A stretch of 64,000 nt of DNA from UBA1941 sp046329575 (GTDB taxonomy: Bacteria; Bacteroidota; Bacteroidia; Chitinophagales; LD1): assembly GCA_046329575.1 (NCBI GenBank), contig JAXLUJ010000003.1:295118-359117 (forward strand). Reading direction: 5' to 3'. The translations under genes and the position numbers were made by a program. Below are positions 61,048 through 64,000 of the stretch, in pieces. How positions within the stretch are numbered: the first letter of the stretch is position 1; the number at the start of each line of letters is the position of its first letter. The notes below the pieces were generated by a model. It saw only the letters and a program-made list of their open reading frames with translations. It was not told where the DNA came from and searched no databases.

Positions 61048-62736
61048 TCACCATATGTCGTCTATTGTGTCAAACAAAGAAATGTCATTGCCAATCTCAA
61101 CTATCGGCTCAGAATTTACAAGATACAAGTTTCTTTTTGCTCGTGTCAGTGCCACATACTTCAAATTATTTTCTTGAACCTTTTCCCAATCTTTTTGTCC
61201 GTCCCTGTAAAGTGGTAAAGTGTCGTAGTCCAAAATAAAAACAGTGTCATTTTCAAGTCCCTTTGCTCTGTGAATAGTTGATAGCTTAATAGCATTGTCG
61301 CCACCTGAAATTAAAATCTCAATCTTTTTTATAAGTCCATTTATTGTTTTAGTCTCAGTGTGAATTGAAAGTTGTTTTTGTATGAACTCAATTTTCGCTT
61401 CAATAAGATTTGTCTCTTCTTGAATAAACTCATCTTTTTCTTCCTTGTCTTTGAAACGAAAACTCTTTTTCTCAACGAAGGACACATTCCGTTCTTTTAC
61501 TTTTTCAAAGAAGTCGTTTCCGTTACTGTAAACAGATGTTTCGTTCAATTCGTCTTGTGAAAACAAGAAACGCAAGTCTTTAATAAACTCCTTTACTTCA
61601 TCTTCGTGAACTTCAATCTCAATTCCTTTTTCAATCATCTTGAACATGAGAACCTGCAAGGGTGCTTTTGTCCTTGAAATAATTAGGTTGTTTGGTTTTG
61701 CAAACTCAATTACTTGGTGAAACTCAATTTTTTGAATTGTCCCTTCTTTTGGCTCAAAGGAAGAAATGTCGCTTCTAAAACTCTGTGCAAGTTCAACTAT
61801 TGAAGTTGGGCAACGGAAACACTTTGAAAGTGTCAATGTAACTATGTTGGGTAGTTTGGATTTAATTCTATTGAATGATTCAATGTCTGCACCCGTAAAG
61901 CCGTAAATTGATTGATACGGGTCGCCAACCGCCAAAACTCTTCCGTCTTTTTTGACATACTTGAGTGCTATTGCAAATTGTGATTTGGAAAGGTCTTGGC
62001 ACTCGTCCACAAAAAGCAAGTCAAACTTATGTATTGGAGTAAGTTTATTTAGAACAGGCAGGTAAAGCATGTCAGCAAAGTCAATAAGGTTTGCTTTCTC
62101 CGCCATGTAATTGCCTTTGTTAACTATGAGTTGAGTAAGTTGAAAATAGATTTTCACTTCTTCATCAAATGTTTTTGTGGCAACTTTCTTGTCATTTAGA
62201 ATGTTGTAATGAATCATCATCTTTTTAAACTCGTCAATCTCAAACTTGGTCAATGTCAGTCGTATCTTGGTGCAAGTGTCATTAAGGATGAACTTTACAG
62301 ATGAGTTGAAATTTTTGAGTTGATATTGCTCCGTTTTATTTTGAGGATGAAACGGAACTGCATTTAAGTCGCAGAGATTTTCTAAAAACCCTGTGTCTTG
62401 CTCTTGTTTGAGATACTGCTCTATTATTTTGTCATACTTGGTTGATTCTAACTTATACTCTTTTGGCGAATTGCTTTTAAGCAAGTCAAGTCCCAGTGAG
62501 TGCATAGTCTTAACTTGGATGCCGCTAAGTCCCTTTTTGAAAAACCTGTTGGCAATCTCTTTTTGAATGCTGTTGTTGAAAGCACAAAACAGAACCCGTT
62601 TGGAAGTGTCAAGGTAGGATGCACTTTCAACTATTGTAGTTGTCTTGCCAGAACCCGCAACTGCGTCTATGATTCCATGATTGGAGTCAAACTGAACGAA
62701 GTTGTAAACCTTCTTTTGCTCGTCTGTGTGGTTCAT
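61048..62736 (-). CDS. UvrD/Rep-type superfamily 1 DNA helicase (cassette gene)
   Basis: 562 residues. The ATP-binding AVAGSGKTTTIV (Walker A about 26-33), DLLFVDECQDLSKSQ (Walker B), VGDPYQSIYGFTGAD, LTLSKCFRCPTSI, KLSTIHRAKGLEND and NLKYVALTRAKRNLYLV are the SF1A motifs in order. It lacks nuclease or accessory domains, so it is shorter than UvrD (about 720). ATG 62736 is preferred to a GTG at 62787. It may be a stand-alone defence helicase or DNA-repair factor. It is the only gene in its cassette. Confidence 0.85.
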   Translation of the reverse strand: MNHTDEQKKVYNFVQFDSNHGIIDAVAGSGKTTTIVESASYLDTSKRVLFCAFNNSIQKEIANRFFKKGLSGIQVKTMHSLGLDLLKSNSPKEYKLESTKYDKIIEQYLKQEQDTGFLENLCDLNAVPFHPQNKTEQYQLKNFNSSVKFILNDTCTKIRLTLTKFEIDEFKKMMIHYNILNDKKVATKTFDEEVKIYFQLTQLIVNKGNYMAEKANLIDFADMLYLPVLNKLTPIHKFDLLFVDECQDLSKSQFAIALKYVKKDGRVLAVGDPYQSIYGFTGADIESFNRIKSKLPNIVTLTLSKCFRCPTSIVELAQSFRSDISSFEPKEGTIQKIEFHQVIEFAKPNNLIISRTKAPLQVLMFKMIEKGIEIEVHEDEVKEFIKDLRFLFSQDELNETSVYSNGNDFFEKVKERNVSFVEKKSFRFKDKEEKDEFIQEETNLIEAKIEFIQKQLSIHTETKTINGLIKKIEILISGGDNAIKLSTIHRAKGLENDTVFILDYDTLPLYRDGQKDWEKVQENNLKYVALTRAKRNLYLVNSEPIVEIGNDISLFDTIDDIW

Positions 62737-62802
62737 TTGTTTTGTCTTTTGTCCGTTCAAATTTTGCACTGTCCTATGTGTTAGCACGGTCGCTCAAAAC
62801 TT

Positions 62803-62938
62803 GCGGCTAACGGTTTCGGGCTTTGCGTTCGGGCGGGTTTCGGAGCACAAAACTGTCAACCTGCACTGAACTTGAATAGAAGCACAAAGCTCCAAGTTTG
62901 CACGTCACCCCGCCTGACGCAAAACCCGTGTTAGCAGC
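62803..62938 (-). repeat. attC-like hairpin element 5 (136 bp)
   Basis: Minus strand: starts GCTGCTAACA 36 bp after the stop of the 62975 gene and ends AACCGTTAGCCGC. Arms CGGGCTTTGCGT/ACGCAAAaCCCG and GGCGGG/CCCGCC pair. The centre has TCAAGTTCAGTG and CAGTTTTGTGCTCCGAAA, closely matching element 1. Confidence 0.75.
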
Positions 62939-62974
62939 TGTTTTTATTTTCATTCCGTCCATTTGTCGTTTCAT

Positions 62975-63940
62975 TTAAAGAATCTTTGCACCTTTTGTTC
63001 GATTACATCTCCAGCATAGAGTTTGTAAATTTGATTCTGTTGTAAAACCACCTTTTGAAAGCGGAATTATGTGGTCAATCTCTAATAATAAATTTCTTTC
63101 TGTATGTGTCGATATACTGCATGATTTGCAGGTATAGTTGTCACGCTGTTTTATGAATTCACGAAGTTTTGATGTCATTAAGGCTCGTTGTCCTTGTATA
63201 CTATTTTTGAATTTAACTAGGTCATTGAGGTAGTTTACAAATTTGTCAAGATTGTCAACATCAAGTTTTATGTCACACCTTGCTGAACTGTTGCCACCTG
63301 CTGAAACATATTGAAATGTATAAACTGGAAAGTGAAGGTCACTTAGGTCAACAGTTTCAAAGCCTAATTTTTTGATAAGGCGTTCCTTACTCAACGTGTA
63401 AATCAAAGAAGGAATGTCATTCTTTATACTGTTTAGAATTGTCTCTCTCTCGGCTAAAAGTAGCTTTTTCCCTTGCTCAGCAGCAGCAAAGTCATTTAAT
63501 ACATTTTCAAAATTTGATAAAGTTTCTTCATCTGTCTTAATGTTGAAATACTTGCAAAGATATTTGAAAGGTTGTGCACTCGCGTTTTTACAAACTGTCG
63601 ATGTGCAATTATGAACTTGATTATTCCTTAATTCATTACTCCACTCTCGTCTCTTGAAATTATACCTACTGTTGTCTTGTAAACTACTTGTGCCATAGTC
63701 ATAGGATTTAACATTTACATAAGAGCACTTTAACTCTTGAATGTGATGATTTAATTCATTTGAATTGTCTGTATGTTTTTTTATACTTTCTCTGATACTG
63801 TTGAATTGCTGTCCGTTAAAGTAAGTGTAGGCATATATTTGATAAGCCACAACCAATATTAAAATAAATACGCCTAGAGGTGGAAAAATCAATGTCAACA
63901 CCAGCCAGATAAAAGCATAAAGGATAACTCGTTTTGTCAT
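62975..63940 (-). CDS. Membrane-anchored HNH endonuclease (cassette gene)
   Basis: 321 residues. Two membrane segments lie at the N-terminus (VILYAFIWLVLTLIF; GVFILILVVAYQIYAY), then a helical region, then a C-terminal HNH domain: REFIKQRDNYTCKSCS, LLEIDHIIPLSKGG, then LQTLCWRCNRTKGAKI. The CxxC pairs and DH motif are intact, so nuclease activity is expected. A membrane anchor suggests action on incoming DNA or signalling at the membrane (inference). It fills the first cassette visible on the minus strand, whose upstream border is beyond the window. Confidence 0.85.
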   Translation of the reverse strand: MTKRVILYAFIWLVLTLIFPPLGVFILILVVAYQIYAYTYFNGQQFNSIRESIKKHTDNSNELNHHIQELKCSYVNVKSYDYGTSSLQDNSRYNFKRREWSNELRNNQVHNCTSTVCKNASAQPFKYLCKYFNIKTDEETLSNFENVLNDFAAAEQGKKLLLAERETILNSIKNDIPSLIYTLSKERLIKKLGFETVDLSDLHFPVYTFQYVSAGGNSSARCDIKLDVDNLDKFVNYLNDLVKFKNSIQGQRALMTSKLREFIKQRDNYTCKSCSISTHTERNLLLEIDHIIPLSKGGFTTESNLQTLCWRCNRTKGAKIL

Positions 63941-64000
63941 TTCTATTTTGTCAATTTATATGTTTTGTTTTTGTCTCTCGTGTCACGCTAAAATAGCTGC
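63941..64000 (-). other. Leader of the HNH gene up to the window edge
   Basis: AT-rich leader with GACACGAGAGACAAAAACAA, similar in tone to the leaders after other elements. No further element is visible before the edge, so the array may continue beyond 64000. Confidence 0.3.

Noticed and set aside
56361..62938. The five hairpin elements as plain Rho-independent terminators
   Set aside because: They are 133-137 bp, lack T-tracts after the stem, and share end cores and inner motifs, which terminators do not need. Some termination as a side effect is possible.
54971..64000. A prophage or conjugative element
   Set aside because: No structural, portal, terminase, relaxase or Tra-type gene and no integrase is present. 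The hairpin spacing explains the region better.
1..64000. tRNA, rRNA or known riboswitch
   Set aside because: No cloverleaf, CCA-ending element or conserved riboswitch core was found by eye. thiL and serC have no recognisable TPP or other leader motif.

Overview
The window reads as chromosome of a Bacteroidota bacterium, probably of the Chitinophagales/Sphingobacteriales kind. The support is a PorQ-type component of the type IX secretion system, a Kelch/PKD protein with a C-terminal type IX sorting domain, a SusC-like TonB-dependent receptor, MreBCD, Bacteroidota-style TAnnTTTG promoter boxes, and interspersed repeats of a kind common in these genomes. I see no rRNA, tRNA or CRISPR array.

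Layout. 1-8.8 kb: an incomplete leucine-rich-repeat surface protein, an unrecognised helical protein, and an arsenic operon (arsR-arsM-small ORF-arsC) bracketed by two identical 109-bp repeats, then a TIM-barrel/SDR pair, a lipoprotein and a hemolysin III protein. 8.9-23.3 kb: 4-hydroxyphenylpyruvate dioxygenase, asparagine synthase with a glycosyltransferase, a polytopic membrane protein, mreBCD joined to an AraC regulator, a TonB receptor, an ABC exporter and a PfkB kinase. 23.4-34.4 kb: a secreted Kelch/PKD protein, a methyltransferase-glycosyltransferase-epimerase surface-sugar cluster, a DUF892 protein with a basic tail, a frameshifted SGNH hydrolase, serC, a CNNM-type protein and prfA. 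34.4-54.6 kb: a second polytopic membrane protein, a dehydrogenase pair, a Crp-controlled rhodanese/thioredoxin operon, a DUF885 protein, an orphan nucleotidyltransferase, porQ, DUF3109, GumN, two lipoproteins, a dead double rhodanese, glpD, a methyltransferase, PAP2, thiL, a GT-C-like membrane protein, a one-domain asparaginase and a KirBac potassium channel.

54.97-64 kb is the most unusual part. The DNA becomes visibly AT-richer and every gene lies on the minus strand. One to three genes at a time are separated by five long hairpin elements of 133-137 bp. All five have the same orientation, begin within 40 bp of a stop codon, and carry GCTAAC-like and GTTAGC-like ends with long complementary arms. 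This is the architecture of an integron gene-cassette array (attC sites following each ORF), here with no integrase inside the window. The cassettes carry an HNH nuclease, a UvrD-type helicase, a large protein with a HEPN-like R-x5-H motif, a lipoprotein metalloprotease with a partner lipoprotein, and three small proteins. Several look like candidate phage-defence or surface functions.

Interspersed repeats are plentiful: a GC-rich ~110-bp palindromic-end element (five copies), GTAATTC-type AT repeats, and ATGAGAGATGAAAG-type repeats that in one place supply the stop codons of two convergent genes.
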